64,000 nt of DNA from Polyangiaceae bacterium (GTDB lineage: Bacteria > Myxococcota_A > Polyangia > Polyangiales > Polyangiaceae), in NCBI GenBank assembly GCA_016715885.1, contig JADJXL010000028.1, forward strand, positions 62,001 to 126,000, read 5' to 3'. Positions 1 to 8,249 of the stretch are shown here, in pieces. The translations under genes were made by a program, and so were the position numbers. Every line of letters starts with the position of its first letter. The stretch's first letter is position 1. The notes under the pieces are model-generated. The model did no database searches, had not been told where the DNA came from, and was given only the letters and a program-made list of their open reading frames with translations.

Positions 1-210
1 CGCGAGCTGAAGCAGCAGCGAAAAGAGGCGTTTCAACTGCGAAAAGAGGCTCGTGGCTTCTTTGTCGCGCAGAATGCGTTCCCATATTTTCTCGAATGGA
101 ACGGCAACCGGCCTACGACGCAGCTTGAGAATGTAAAAAACGACGACGACGGCACCGGCGAGAGCACCGATTTGCAACAAAGTGGCCAGGGGGACGCCGA
201 CGAAGTGCAT
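1..210 (-). CDS. BatA-type membrane protein, N-terminal part only
   Basis: Only the first 70 codons lie in the window; the gene continues past position 1. Reading leftwards from the ATG at 210 gives a start of MHFVGVPLATLLQIGALAGA, a hydrophobic segment, then a basic stretch (LKLRRRPVAVPF) and a segment around WERILRD. This is the layout of the BatA/aerotolerance-regulator N-terminal domain, in which a membrane hairpin precedes a large periplasmic part. Its ATG overlaps the TAA of the upstream DUF58 gene (TAATG), so the two are probably translationally coupled. MoxR-DUF58-BatA is a well-known gene order, which supports the call. The rest of the protein, including any VWA domain, cannot be seen. 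Confidence 0.7.
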   Translation of the reverse strand, partial: MHFVGVPLATLLQIGALAGAVVVVFYILKLRRRPVAVPFEKIWERILRDKEATSLFSQLKRLFSLLLQLA

Positions 211-1151
211 TATCGGAGAAACCCTCCGCGGCGAAAGACGCGCAGAATCAATTCATCGAACGACGCATCGACATCGGCGCGAAAATAACTCACTTGGCGG
301 GACGTACAAAACCGCTGCACTTCCTCCAAATAAGTCTCATATGCCTGTTGATACTTTTCGAGCACCTTGGCCGTCACCGTGACTTCGCGTTCCGCGCCCG
401 TTTCGCAATCGTACACGCGCACGTCGCCTCGCATTTCGGGACGACCGTCTTTCGGATCGACGATGTGAATGACGTACGGCTCGAAACGATTGAAGCGCAG
501 CACATTGATGCCTCGCTCGAATCCTTCGGGATCGTACAGATCACTGAGAAGGACCGCGAGACCTTTGCGTTTGTGCTGAGCGACGAACGTTTTCATCGCT
601 TCGCCGAGGTCGGTTTCGCCTTCGCCCTTTGCATCGGACAAGAAGCGAAAAATGCGAAAAATGCGCGCTTTGCCGCGGGTCGTCGGCATGCGTCCGCTGA
701 TTTCGTCGGTCGCCGTGACGATGGCAATCCGGTCGAGATTGGCCAGACCAACGTACGCCAGCGCCGCACAAAGCCGTTTGGCCTGACGAAGCTTTTGCCC
801 ATCGCCAAACCCCATGGAAGACGACGTGTCCAAAATGAAATAAATGGACAAATCCTCTTCTTCTTCGTACAGGCGAATGAGCAACCTATCGAAACGCTGA
901 TAAGCGTGCCAATCGAGGTAGCGGATGTCGTCGCCGGCCGTGTAATCGCGATGGTCGGCGAATTCGATGCCCGAGCCGGTTTTCTTCGTACGACGCTCGG
1001 CCCGCATCGCGCCTGAAAAGACGCGTTTGCTGACCATGGCGAGATAATCGAGCTTGCGCTGGAATTCGTCGTCGAAAAGGTCGTCATCACCCGCGGCCGC
1101 ACGCGAGCCCCCAGCGCGATCCCGTATCCCGAGAAACTCGAGCACTCCCAT
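210..1151 (-). CDS. DUF58 domain protein of the MoxR operon
   Basis: 313 residues with the DUF58 signature EFADHRDYTAGDDIRYLDWH near residues 63-83, followed by a VWA-like half: DTSSSM (about residues 108-113, MIDAS-type DxSxS) and a hydrophobic strand LDRIAIVTATDE. DUF58 proteins accompany MoxR AAA ATPases and are thought to be their targets or partners in assembling or activating envelope or metalloprotein complexes; the exact substrate is unknown. No signal peptide or membrane helix is visible, so it is probably cytoplasmic. It lies 12 bp after moxR and overlaps the next gene by TAATG, third in a four-gene operon. Confidence 0.9.
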   Translation of the reverse strand: MGVLEFLGIRDRAGGSRAAAGDDDLFDDEFQRKLDYLAMVSKRVFSGAMRAERRTKKTGSGIEFADHRDYTAGDDIRYLDWHAYQRFDRLLIRLYEEEEDLSIYFILDTSSSMGFGDGQKLRQAKRLCAALAYVGLANLDRIAIVTATDEISGRMPTTRGKARIFRIFRFLSDAKGEGETDLGEAMKTFVAQHKRKGLAVLLSDLYDPEGFERGINVLRFNRFEPYVIHIVDPKDGRPEMRGDVRVYDCETGAEREVTVTAKVLEKYQQAYETYLEEVQRFCTSRQVSYFRADVDASFDELILRVFRRGGFLR

Positions 1152-1163
1152 GGCAAAAACGTC

Positions 1164-2165
1164 CTACTCGGTATCGGGAAGGTGCTTGATGATGGTCTTG
1201 AGAATATCGTCCGTTTTCACGCCTTCGGCTTCGCCTTCGAAGTTGAGCAGCACGCGATGCCGCAGCGCAGGCAAACAGATGGCTTTCACGTCGTCGATCG
1301 ACGCCGCAAATCGTCCCTCGAGAAGCGATCGAATCTTCGCCGCGAGCAAAAGCGCCTGCGCTCCACGCGGAGACGAACCGAACTTGACGAATCGCTTGAC
1401 GACATCCAGCGACTTTTCCGCAGGATGCGTCGATTGGAGCAATCGCACCGCATAATCTTGCACGTGCCGCGCCACGGGCACTTCACGCACGAGCTTCTGC
1501 ATGCCGATGATTTGCTCACGACTCATCACGGCCTTCGCTTCGGGAGCCGCCACGCCCGTCGTCCGATCGAGAATCGAATGCAGCTCGTCTCGCCCGGGGA
1601 AACCCACGTGCAGCTTGAAGAAAAAGCGGTCGAGCTGCGCTTCGGGAAGCGGATAGGTGCCTTCGCTTTCGAGCGGGTTTTGCGTGGCCAAAACGAAAAA
1701 TGGTTGGTCGAGCGGATAACTCGACTTCGCCACCGTCACGCGATGTTCCTGCATGGCTTCGAGCAGCGCGCTTTGGGTTTTCGGCGTCGCGCGATTGATT
1801 TCGTCGGCGAGCACGATGTTGGCGAAAATCGGACCCTTGCGGAATGAAAAATTCCGCTGCCCGCCGGCACCTTCGTCGATGACCGTCGTGCCAATGATGT
1901 CCGCCGGCATCATGTCCGGCGTGAACTGAATGCGGGAAAACTGAAGATTGAGCGCTTGTGCAACCGTGCGCACGAGCATCGTTTTCCCGAGACCCGGCAC
2001 GCCTTCGAGCAGCGCGTGCGACCCCGCCAGCATGCAGGTGATCACGCCGTCGACGATCTCGCGGTTGCCCACGATGACCTTGCCCACTTCCTCACGCAAT
2101 TCACCAATGGTCTTTTGAAAGACAGCGACCTCGCTGCGCGCAAGATCCTTGTTTTTCTCGGCCAT
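1164..2165 (-). CDS. moxR: MoxR-family AAA+ ATPase
   Basis: 333 residues. Walker A is GVPGLGKT (about residues 55-62), Walker B is VLADEINRA, and the sensor region reads FVLATQNPLESEGTYPLPEAQLDRF, the hallmark of MoxR ATPases (AAA_3 plus C-terminal lid). MoxR proteins are ATP-driven chaperones acting with VWA/DUF58 proteins on enzyme maturation or envelope functions. The flanking DUF58 and BatA-type genes fit this pairing. The ATG at 2165 gives the typical short N-terminal helix before the ATPase core and leaves an 83-bp gap to the upstream gene. Which client it serves here cannot be told. Confidence 0.93.
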   Translation of the reverse strand: MAEKNKDLARSEVAVFQKTIGELREEVGKVIVGNREIVDGVITCMLAGSHALLEGVPGLGKTMLVRTVAQALNLQFSRIQFTPDMMPADIIGTTVIDEGAGGQRNFSFRKGPIFANIVLADEINRATPKTQSALLEAMQEHRVTVAKSSYPLDQPFFVLATQNPLESEGTYPLPEAQLDRFFFKLHVGFPGRDELHSILDRTTGVAAPEAKAVMSREQIIGMQKLVREVPVARHVQDYAVRLLQSTHPAEKSLDVVKRFVKFGSSPRGAQALLLAAKIRSLLEGRFAASIDDVKAICLPALRHRVLLNFEGEAEGVKTDDILKTIIKHLPDTE

Positions 2166-2248
2166 CTATCCCTCTGTCTTCGATGCTTCTCGCCGAAGCG
2201 TTCACTCTTGAAAAACTTAACCCATCGCCATTGGTTTTTCCAGGACAA

Positions 2249-4231
2249 TCATTCTCTCGGCCGAATGAGCTGGAAGTACCGATTGACGTAAAACCGATAT
2301 CCGTCCGGAATCTTCTCTTTGTTGATCTGGTCCTCGGCAACGGTCCGGTATTGCGTGAATACCTTCTTGTAGCCACTTCCTTTGAATCCTTTTTCGGCCG
2401 CCGCGAGAATCACTTCGCTGTTCGATGCCCCGCTCCCGGAATCGAGCCCCTGGGCCTGAACATCCTGCGTGCCGACCTTCGGATCCGTTCGATTTCCCGC
2501 AATGTCGCCACCTCGACCCGAACCGACACCATCGCCTTGGCCACCACCCGGCTGATCACCACCCTGCCCCTGACCACCCTGACCAGGCTGATTCCCGCCG
2601 CCGCCCGGCGTTTGTCCAGGCTGATTACCTCCGCCGCCCGGCACCAATATCTTCTTTCCACCAGGACCCATCACCCAGGTTTGTCCCTGCCCACCTTGAC
2701 CATTCTGGCCTTGCTTGCCCTGGCCGTCCTGACCGTCCTGACCATCTTGCCCGTCTTGCCCGTCTTGGCCCTGCTGACCCTGCCCCGGCTGCGGCTGTCC
2801 CTGCCCCTGCTGACCACCTCGAGCGCGCTTTCCAAAGCGAAGCTGCCTCTTCATGCGCTCCTTGCCCGCTTGACCCTGCTGCCGCATGAGCTCGCGCAAT
2901 TCTTCGAGACGCTGGCGCAATTCTTCCTTTTCCTTGTCCGACATCTGCTCGTCCTGCATGCGCTGCAGGTCCTCGGCCGCTTGCTCGAGATCCTCCGCAG
3001 ATGCGCCCATTTCACGCAGCAAATCCTCCGCTGCCTTGGCAAGCGCTCGATCGAGTTTGCTGAGCTGCCGGCCTGCACGCTGCTGACGTTCCGCCTCGCG
3101 ATCGAGCCTTTCGAGCTCGCGCTCCTTTTTCTTCAGGAGTTTTTCTTCGGCCTCGTCGAATGCGCCCGCGTCCTGCTCTTGCTTCTTCTTTTTCTTCTTG
3201 AGCAGCTCTTCGCGAATCTCCGCCCGTTTTTCCTCAATGGCGGCGAGCGCTTCCTTTTGCCGTTCAGAAGCCTTTTTCAGCGCATCCCGAAGCCTTTCGA
3301 GCGCTTGTTTGTCGGGCTTTTTCTTGTCACGCAATCGCTGGGCCAGGTCCTTGAGGTCCTTCTTGGCCTTTTCGAGGTCGTTCTTCTTCAGCGATTCGCC
3401 AAGAGGCTTGGACATCTCGCTCGATTCGAGATGTTTGCCCATCTCCTGAAGCGCTTCTTCGAGCGCTTTGCGATCGGCCTCGTTGCCCTTCAAAAGGTCA
3501 CGCTCGATCGCCTCCATCTTGCGAAATGCTTCGGTTCGATCGAGACGCTTGTTGGCGATGTCTTCGATGAGCTGATTGAAGCGTTCGATGGCAGCTTGAA
3601 CTTCGGGCGTTTGCTCGCGCTTTTCGAGTTCTTTTGCGGCATCTCGGAACAAGTCGAGATCGTCGGGAGCAAGCACGATCGCGTCGATCGTAGGGGCCGC
3701 TGGGGGCGGCGGAGGAATTGGAACGGGAATTTCGAGCAGCGCGACGGCGAGCGCTCCGATGCCGAAAAGAACCGCAGGAGCCGCTCCTTGCGGCAGGTGC
3801 AACGGCGCGGCTTTTCCAGGACGAAGCGCGCCGGCATGCTCGCAAGCATCGTCGATCGCGACCTCCATGAGCGGGCTGCGATCGGAAGGAGACACCGCAT
3901 CGAAGGCGAGCGCGTTGGTCAAGCGATCGTGGAGATTGTGGTGCTGATCGAGCGCGATCGTGCCCGCGCGAGGAGGAAGCTTGCGCAGAAGCCCGACGAT
4001 GACGACGGCCAGAACGAGCGCTGCGGCACCGGCAAGCGTGCGTTTGGCGGCGATCTCGGAGAGGTGGTCGGGAAAAACTTTTCGTACAGCGAGTGTGCCC
4101 GCGACGACAGCGAACGCGAACGTCAGCGCGGGCGGGAGGTATCGAAGGGCGCGATCGATGCGCAAACGAAGCGCGACCAAGGAGGCGGCGCGGCGGATGC
4201 GGGCGAGGTCTCGGGGGCGTTCTATGCTCAC
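2249..4231 (-). CDS. DUF4175-like coiled-coil membrane protein, first gene of MoxR operon
   Basis: 660 residues. Two hydrophobic segments occur near residues 33-50 and 87-105, another near 152-170. A long, highly charged coiled coil follows from about 190 to 460 (many KK/EE heptads such as AEDLQRMQDEQMSDKEKEEL). Residues about 470-600 are Gly/Gln low-complexity, including GQDGQDGQDGQDGQ encoded by imperfect 9-bp repeats at 2724-2768. The C-terminus has a conserved-looking tail (YKKVFTQYRTVAEDQ, then VNRYFQLIRPRE). Proteins with this plan sit upstream of moxR in several delta-proteobacteria and resemble DUF4175-type proteins; function is unknown. It probably anchors or scaffolds the MoxR system in the membrane. 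Family assignment is tentative; gene reality is certain. Confidence 0.8.
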   Translation of the reverse strand: MSIERPRDLARIRRAASLVALRLRIDRALRYLPPALTFAFAVVAGTLAVRKVFPDHLSEIAAKRTLAGAAALVLAVVIVGLLRKLPPRAGTIALDQHHNLHDRLTNALAFDAVSPSDRSPLMEVAIDDACEHAGALRPGKAAPLHLPQGAAPAVLFGIGALAVALLEIPVPIPPPPPAAPTIDAIVLAPDDLDLFRDAAKELEKREQTPEVQAAIERFNQLIEDIANKRLDRTEAFRKMEAIERDLLKGNEADRKALEEALQEMGKHLESSEMSKPLGESLKKNDLEKAKKDLKDLAQRLRDKKKPDKQALERLRDALKKASERQKEALAAIEEKRAEIREELLKKKKKKQEQDAGAFDEAEEKLLKKKERELERLDREAERQQRAGRQLSKLDRALAKAAEDLLREMGASAEDLEQAAEDLQRMQDEQMSDKEKEELRQRLEELRELMRQQGQAGKERMKRQLRFGKRARGGQQGQGQPQPGQGQQGQDGQDGQDGQDGQDGQGKQGQNGQGGQGQTWVMGPGGKKILVPGGGGNQPGQTPGGGGNQPGQGGQGQGGDQPGGGQGDGVGSGRGGDIAGNRTDPKVGTQDVQAQGLDSGSGASNSEVILAAAEKGFKGSGYKKVFTQYRTVAEDQINKEKIPDGYRFYVNRYFQLIRPRE

Positions 4232-4325
4232 GGTGGCAAGGCTCCGATGGGTCCGCAGACGTGCGATCGCAGAGGCAGCGGGCGCGTCATTGTAGCCGTA
4301 GACGGATGAGACGCCCGTAAGTTCC

Positions 4326-4450
4326 TAGAAGGTGTTCCGCAGGCTGCTACGCGTCGCGAATCGTCGGTCGGACTTGCTCAGCGTACAAAGTACGCTTCCG
4401 CCGTCCTCCCTAGCTTCGCGACGCTCGCAACGCCTGCGAAACACCTTCTA
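4326..4450. repeat. Nested imperfect palindrome between two same-strand genes
   Basis: Outer arms of 19 nt at 4326-4344 and 4432-4450 differ at one base (both begin or end in the AGAAGGTGTT motif). Inside are perfect 10-nt arms GCGTCGCGAA at 4351-4360 and TTCGCGACGC at 4415-4424, and a small perfect hairpin GCGTAC-AAA-GTACGC at 4381-4395. It lies between the start of the 660-residue gene and the end of the response-regulator gene. It could be a mobile intergenic palindrome or a large terminator; there is no U-tract. Confidence 0.7.
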
Positions 4451-4491
4451 CGCATCAGAAGCGGGAATCATTCCGCGCGACGCGCGGACGC

Positions 4492-5217
4492 CTACTTTTT
4501 GGCGCGCGCCTTGGCTGCTGCTTTCGCCGGAGCCTTGGACGCAGACTTCTTCGCAGGCTTGGCTGCAGTCGACTTCGCGGCGGATTTCTTCGCAGGAGCG
4601 GCCTTCTTCGCAGCGGCTTTCGCAGGAGCAGCCTTCTTCGCGGCTTTTGCCGGAGCGGCTTTCTTCGACGTGACTGCCTTCGCCTTCGCCGCAACCTTCT
4701 TCGCGACGGCCTTCTTCGCCGAAGCCTTCTTGGCCGAACCCTTCTTCGCTGCCGCCTTCTTCGCGGGTTCGTCCAGGCTGATGGCAGTCACTGGAGCGGA
4801 ACGCGTTGGCATCTGCTTGCCGTGCTTCTCGAGAACCTCGGCGATCTTTTCGTCGAGCATCGAAAACTCGAACGGTTTGTCGAGCCAAGCGTCGGCTGCG
4901 AACAGCGGCGAGTTCATGGCGTTGAGGCGTTCGCCGATACCCGTGAGCATGAGGACCGGGGTGTGCTCGAGCGCTCCGCCCGCTGCACCTTTGGCCTTGA
5001 CCGCACGCGCCACTTCCCACCCGCTCATCTCGGGCATCATGACGTCGAGCATCACGAGGTCGGGCAAGTGCGTTTGCACGAGCTGCCATGCTGCAGCGCC
5101 GTCCGGAGCTTCGTGAACGGCAAATCCGAGACGCTTCAGATGGCTCGAGACGAGGCTGAGCATGGCAGGCTCGTCGTCGGCAACGACAACAGTGAGGGGC
5201 TTGGAACTGGAGGACAT
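4492..5217 (-). CDS. Response regulator with histone H1-like Ala/Lys tail
   Basis: 241 residues from the ATG at 5217 (an in-frame start 42 bp upstream adds a poorly conserved leader). Residues 8-125 form a receiver domain: acidic pair D14-D15, phospho-acceptor D58 in VMLDVMMPEMSG, T/S switch in VLMLTGIGE and K in WLDKPFE. Residues about 150-241 are almost pure Ala/Lys/Pro/Ser (AAKKAAPAKKSAAKS type), like the disordered tails of histone H1 or of myxobacterial AK-rich DNA-binding proteins. There is no HTH or enzymatic output domain. The likely role is phosphorylation-dependent binding to DNA or polyanions, or a receiver tethered to the nucleoid; this is inference. No kinase gene is adjacent. 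Confidence 0.9.
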   Translation of the reverse strand: MSSSSKPLTVVVADDEPAMLSLVSSHLKRLGFAVHEAPDGAAAWQLVQTHLPDLVMLDVMMPEMSGWEVARAVKAKGAAGGALEHTPVLMLTGIGERLNAMNSPLFAADAWLDKPFEFSMLDEKIAEVLEKHGKQMPTRSAPVTAISLDEPAKKAAAKKGSAKKASAKKAVAKKVAAKAKAVTSKKAAPAKAAKKAAPAKAAAKKAAPAKKSAAKSTAAKPAKKSASKAPAKAAAKARAKK

Positions 5218-5379
5218 TTTCGGTGACCGGATGAGAGTACGCAAGGGATGGGAGGTCAAGAGCCACGTGCATGTTCACACGCACGAGCTCGCCCAGGTTG
5301 GTTGGACGGGGTTGACAAACAACGAAGGTCTCAGGACATTCCCGACACCCTTCAGGTTCGGACGCACCACGTAGAACCC

Positions 5380-6390
5380 ATGACGAACTCGACAGACATC
5401 GCCGCCGTGAGCGGCGCCACGGGCTTCATCGGATCAGCGGTCGTGCGCGAGCTTTTGGCCCAGGGACGCGTGGTACGGGCGCTATGCGAACCGGGTGCAA
5501 AAACGACAAACCTCGAAGGTTTGCCCGAGGATCGAGTCGAGCAGATCTCGGTGGACGTGAACGATCGTGAGGGGATGCTGCGAGCGCTCGATGGCGCCGC
5601 CACGTTTTTCCACCTGGCGGCGATCTACAAGGTTTGGACGCTCGATCCGGCGGCGATCTGGCACGTGAACCTCGAAGGAACGACGACATCGCTGCTCGCA
5701 GCGCGCGACGCAGGCGTCAAGCGCGTGGTGTACACGTCGTCGATCGCGGCGGTGGGACTCGGGGAGGGACAAACTCCAGCGGATGAAACGACGCCGTGGA
5801 ACATCGCGGACATCGCGAACGACTACATCGCGTCGAAGTATCAAGCGGAGCGCGTCGCGATACGACTTGCCGAAGCGGGGTTACCTCTGGTGTGCGTAAA
5901 TCCCGCATTTCCGTTTGGACGAGGAGACATCGGCCCAACGCCAACGGGCGGCATCATCTTGAACTTGCTGCGCGGACAAGTGCCCGCCGTCGGAAAAGGC
6001 GGCTTTTGCGCGATCGACGTAGACGACGTGGCGAAGGCGCATGTCGCTGCGGAGTCGCGTGGGCGCATCGGCGAGCGGTACATTTTGGGCAATCACAACG
6101 TGTCGCTGCGGGAATTTTTCGAGCTGGTGTCGGATGTTGCAGGACTGCCTGCGCCGCGAATGTCGATGCCTGCGGTGTTTGCGCGTGGGGCCGCGCGAGG
6201 CATGGAGTTCGTGAGCGATCACTTCACGAAGAAGGCGCCGCTCGCGACGTACAAGAGCGTCCAGTACATGCAGCGCTACGCGTACTTCGATGGAAGCAAG
6301 GCGCGACGCGAGCTGGAGATGCCGTGCACGCCGCTGCGGACGAGTGTGGAGCGAGCGGTGGAGTATTTCCGGACGAGCGGGATGGTTTGA
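5380..6390 (+). CDS. NAD-dependent sugar epimerase/dehydratase, HpnA-like
   Basis: 336 residues from the ATG at 5380. The N-terminal Rossmann motif is SGATGFIGSAVVRELL (GxxGxxG), followed by FHLAAIYKVW, YTSSIAAVGL (catalytic Ser region) and the YxxxK pair in NDYIASKYQAERVA. This is an extended short-chain dehydrogenase. The pattern of ADETTPWNIADIANDYIASKYQAE and FPFGRGDIGPTPTGGII closely follows hopanoid-associated sugar epimerase HpnA and dihydroflavonol-4-reductase-like enzymes. No other hopanoid gene is in the window, so the substrate is unproven. It is divergent from the response-regulator gene across 162 bp and stands alone. Confidence 0.85.
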   Translation: MTNSTDIAAVSGATGFIGSAVVRELLAQGRVVRALCEPGAKTTNLEGLPEDRVEQISVDVNDREGMLRALDGAATFFHLAAIYKVWTLDPAAIWHVNLEGTTTSLLAARDAGVKRVVYTSSIAAVGLGEGQTPADETTPWNIADIANDYIASKYQAERVAIRLAEAGLPLVCVNPAFPFGRGDIGPTPTGGIILNLLRGQVPAVGKGGFCAIDVDDVAKAHVAAESRGRIGERYILGNHNVSLREFFELVSDVAGLPAPRMSMPAVFARGAARGMEFVSDHFTKKAPLATYKSVQYMQRYAYFDGSKARRELEMPCTPLRTSVERAVEYFRTSGMV

Positions 6391-6535
6391 GGGCGGAGGG
6401 GTTTTCGTCGTTGGGCGCCGTCATCGTGTCGTCGTGCGAAGAATCGACTCTGCCGTCGTGATTGCAACGCACCGCGCTGCAGGGAAAGAGCTCCGAACCT
6501 AGGACGCGGATTGCGACATGTGGTAGGATAGATGC

Positions 6536-6772
6536 ATGGATTCCGCTCGATCTGCTCGCGCTGCTCGCGCTGCTCGCCGGCGAGCCACCTACGAAGGGGG
6601 CGTCGTTGCATTGGGAAAGGAAGCGCGAGACGCGGATTATCAATTTTGGCACGCGGGTGCGGATGAAGTGAGATGGAACGCGATGCTCGAGATGGCTCTC
6701 GCGGAGATTGCGGATGAAAATTCATCAAGACTTTCGCGACTTATTGGCGGAGTTCGTCGACGAGAAGGTTGA
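6536..6772 (+). CDS. Small putative ORF ahead of a nucleotidyltransferase
   Basis: 78 codons from the ATG at 6536, with AGGA seven bases before the start. Its N-terminus is an Arg/Ala run produced by a 9-bp repeat (ctgctcgcg, three copies near 6553). The second half (DADYQFWHAGADEVRWNAMLEM) has a more natural composition and weakly recalls the short companion proteins that precede MNT/DUF6036-type nucleotidyltransferases. It overlaps the next gene by 59 bp in another frame, as coupled small gene pairs often do. It may equally be a decayed gene or a chance frame. Confidence 0.3.
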   Translation: MDSARSARAARAARRRATYEGGVVALGKEARDADYQFWHAGADEVRWNAMLEMALAEIADENSSRLSRLIGGVRRREG

Positions 6773-7172
6773 GTTCATGGTGATTGGGGGTTATGCGGTC
6801 GCCTATTACGACCGCCCTCGTTACACCAAGGACATTGACCTCTGGATAAACCCTGCCCCAACAAACATCGATGCTGCGTCCAGAGCACTCGCTTCGTTTG
6901 GCGCTCCGCTGCATATTGTCAACGCACTCCGCAATGCCCGCGAAGATGAAATCGTATGGCTTGGAACGCCTCCGTTACGCATTGATTTCCTACGCGCTGT
7001 TGCCGGAATGCACTTTGAGGAAGCATGGCAGCGACGAGAAATGGTGCGATGGGACGATATCGACGTTCCGGTTATCGGCATTGACGACTTGCTTGCATCG
7101 AAGCGTGCTGCAGGACGACCGCAAGACCTCGTGGATGTGGCGAATCTCGAACGCGTAAAGATGCGACGCTAG
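6714..7172 (+). CDS. Nucleotidyltransferase (MNT/DUF6036-like)
   Basis: 152 residues from the ATG at 6714, with GGAG eight bases upstream; this is preferred to a TTG six bases earlier. The motif GGYAVAYYDRPRYTKDIDLW has the GG of the nucleotidyltransferase fold at residues 25-26 and the metal-binding pair D40/D42. A third acidic residue is likely in RIDFLR. The C-terminal IGIDDLLASKRAAGRPQDLVDV is the usual end of this family. Such stand-alone enzymes include minimal nucleotidyltransferases of MNT-HEPN and AbiEii-type toxin-antitoxin systems, but no HEPN or AbiEi partner is next to it. Its stop codon overlaps tail to tail with the next gene, sharing the palindrome CTAG. Confidence 0.8.
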   Translation: MKIHQDFRDLLAEFVDEKVEFMVIGGYAVAYYDRPRYTKDIDLWINPAPTNIDAASRALASFGAPLHIVNALRNAREDEIVWLGTPPLRIDFLRAVAGMHFEEAWQRREMVRWDDIDVPVIGIDDLLASKRAAGRPQDLVDVANLERVKMRR

Positions 7173-7393
7173 CAATACGCTCGCTTACTCCGCCGTTCGT
7201 CAATCAATGCATCAAGCACACCGGCGTGCCGGCACTTTGGCCCGGGCTGCAACAGCTCTGCCGGAATCGGGCCCCCCTGACCGCGTCGCAGAAGGCCTTC
7301 CTTTTCGAGGCGCGCCAGCAAAGCCTCATCATCCTCATCAACAGGCGCAGTGTCGACGTGATCGGTCCTCTTGGCTGCCTTCGTTGCTTTCAT
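7169..7393 (-). CDS. VapB-like antitoxin, apparently without toxin
   Basis: 74 residues from the ATG at 7393. The layout (basic start, acidic stretch, then LLARLEKEGLLRRGQGGPIPAELL and a C-terminal VLDALIDERRSKRA) resembles the C-terminal toxin-neutralising part of small antitoxins paired with PIN-domain VapC toxins. A VapC gene would be expected immediately downstream, but that DNA is occupied by the convergent nucleotidyltransferase, whose stop shares CTAG (7169-7172) with this one. It is therefore an orphan antitoxin, a decayed pair, or a misassigned small protein. An upstream extension to 7474 is possible but unconvincing. Confidence 0.5.
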   Translation of the reverse strand: MKATKAAKRTDHVDTAPVDEDDEALLARLEKEGLLRRGQGGPIPAELLQPGPKCRHAGVLDALIDERRSKRAYC

Positions 7394-7643
7394 ACAAATC
7401 TCGCTACCCCAGACGTGCCACCTGGGCAACTTTCGTTCCGGTAGCACGAAAGAGGTCGGCACCTCGTGCAACATGAAATCTCGTCATATTCCTTGACGAT
7501 GTGCCCGTTCTCTGTCTAACGCGAACGTTCACGTCTGCGCCAGCCTCGAGCACATCGTGAGGGCCATGGGGGAAATTCAACGCGCGCATGTCACCACGGC
7601 AACTCAGACCAAAGGTCGATGGGCAGCCTCGTCGCACCCTCCC

Positions 7644-8249
7644 TCACGCGGCGCACGCGAGGTTGATCTTCTCGTATTGCCCCGCCGAATAAAACCGACG
7701 CAGCGCTCGCCATAGCTGCTCGAATCGACCTTGGCGCGCGAAGCGTTCGTCCAGCATGCCCGCAAAACGAGCCGCGAGGTCATTCGCAAGACGATACCGA
7801 TCCCCGCGTTCAGTGCCGGGCGGATCGATGTATTGCACGGTATCGAACAGCTTGGCCCGTATTCGCGCCGCGCGATCGGGTTCGAACGGACGAACGTCGT
7901 GCGGGTCATGAACGAATATGACGTACTTGTCGACCTCCGCCTGCAATTCGAGCTCGAGCTGCGTCAAAGGCAATTCGCGACGCGCTCTTTCCACGAGAAA
8001 AACGAAATGGCTCACGCCTTCGATGACCTGACAGAGCTCGTCAAACGTGGTTGGCACCTTCGCAAGCGCCGAGTCCGGCAGATGCAGCGCGACTTCGACG
8101 CCGTCGTCGTCTTCGCGCACCAAGAGCACTTCGCGGTCGATCCCCCCTTCGCATGGCCGAATGAAATCATCCACCAGCGGCGCATTTTCAATGCCGTACA
8201 TCCGGCAAAGAGCGGCCTGTATGCGCGCGGGCAGCGATCGCGCCGTCAA
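7644..8249 (-). CDS. Unknown protein, second gene of a two-gene cassette
   Basis: 201 residues starting at TTG (8249), which overlaps the TGA of the upstream gene (TTGA). A GGAGGG sequence lies seven to eight bases before it, so this start is better than the longer upstream frame. The protein is soluble, with mixed charge and no recognised motif. Features include MYGIENAPLVDDFIRP near the start, a strand-rich middle (REVLLVREDDDGVEVALHLP, then VSHFVFLVERA) and an Arg-rich helical end. The tight overlap implies that it is made together with its partner. I do not recognise the family. Confidence 0.75.
   Translation of the reverse strand: MTARSLPARIQAALCRMYGIENAPLVDDFIRPCEGGIDREVLLVREDDDGVEVALHLPDSALAKVPTTFDELCQVIEGVSHFVFLVERARRELPLTQLELELQAEVDKYVIFVHDPHDVRPFEPDRAARIRAKLFDTVQYIDPPGTERGDRYRLANDLAARFAGMLDERFARQGRFEQLWRALRRFYSAGQYEKINLACAA

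Noticed and set aside
2183..4309. A 708-codon open frame on the plus strand opposite the coiled-coil gene
   Set aside because: High-GC mirror frame; it is Leu/Arg-rich without domains, while the minus strand encodes a coherent membrane and coiled-coil protein in an operon.
7404..7637. A 77-codon minus-strand frame upstream of the antitoxin-like gene
   Set aside because: No ribosome binding site, no recognisable product, and it overlaps a better supported frame.
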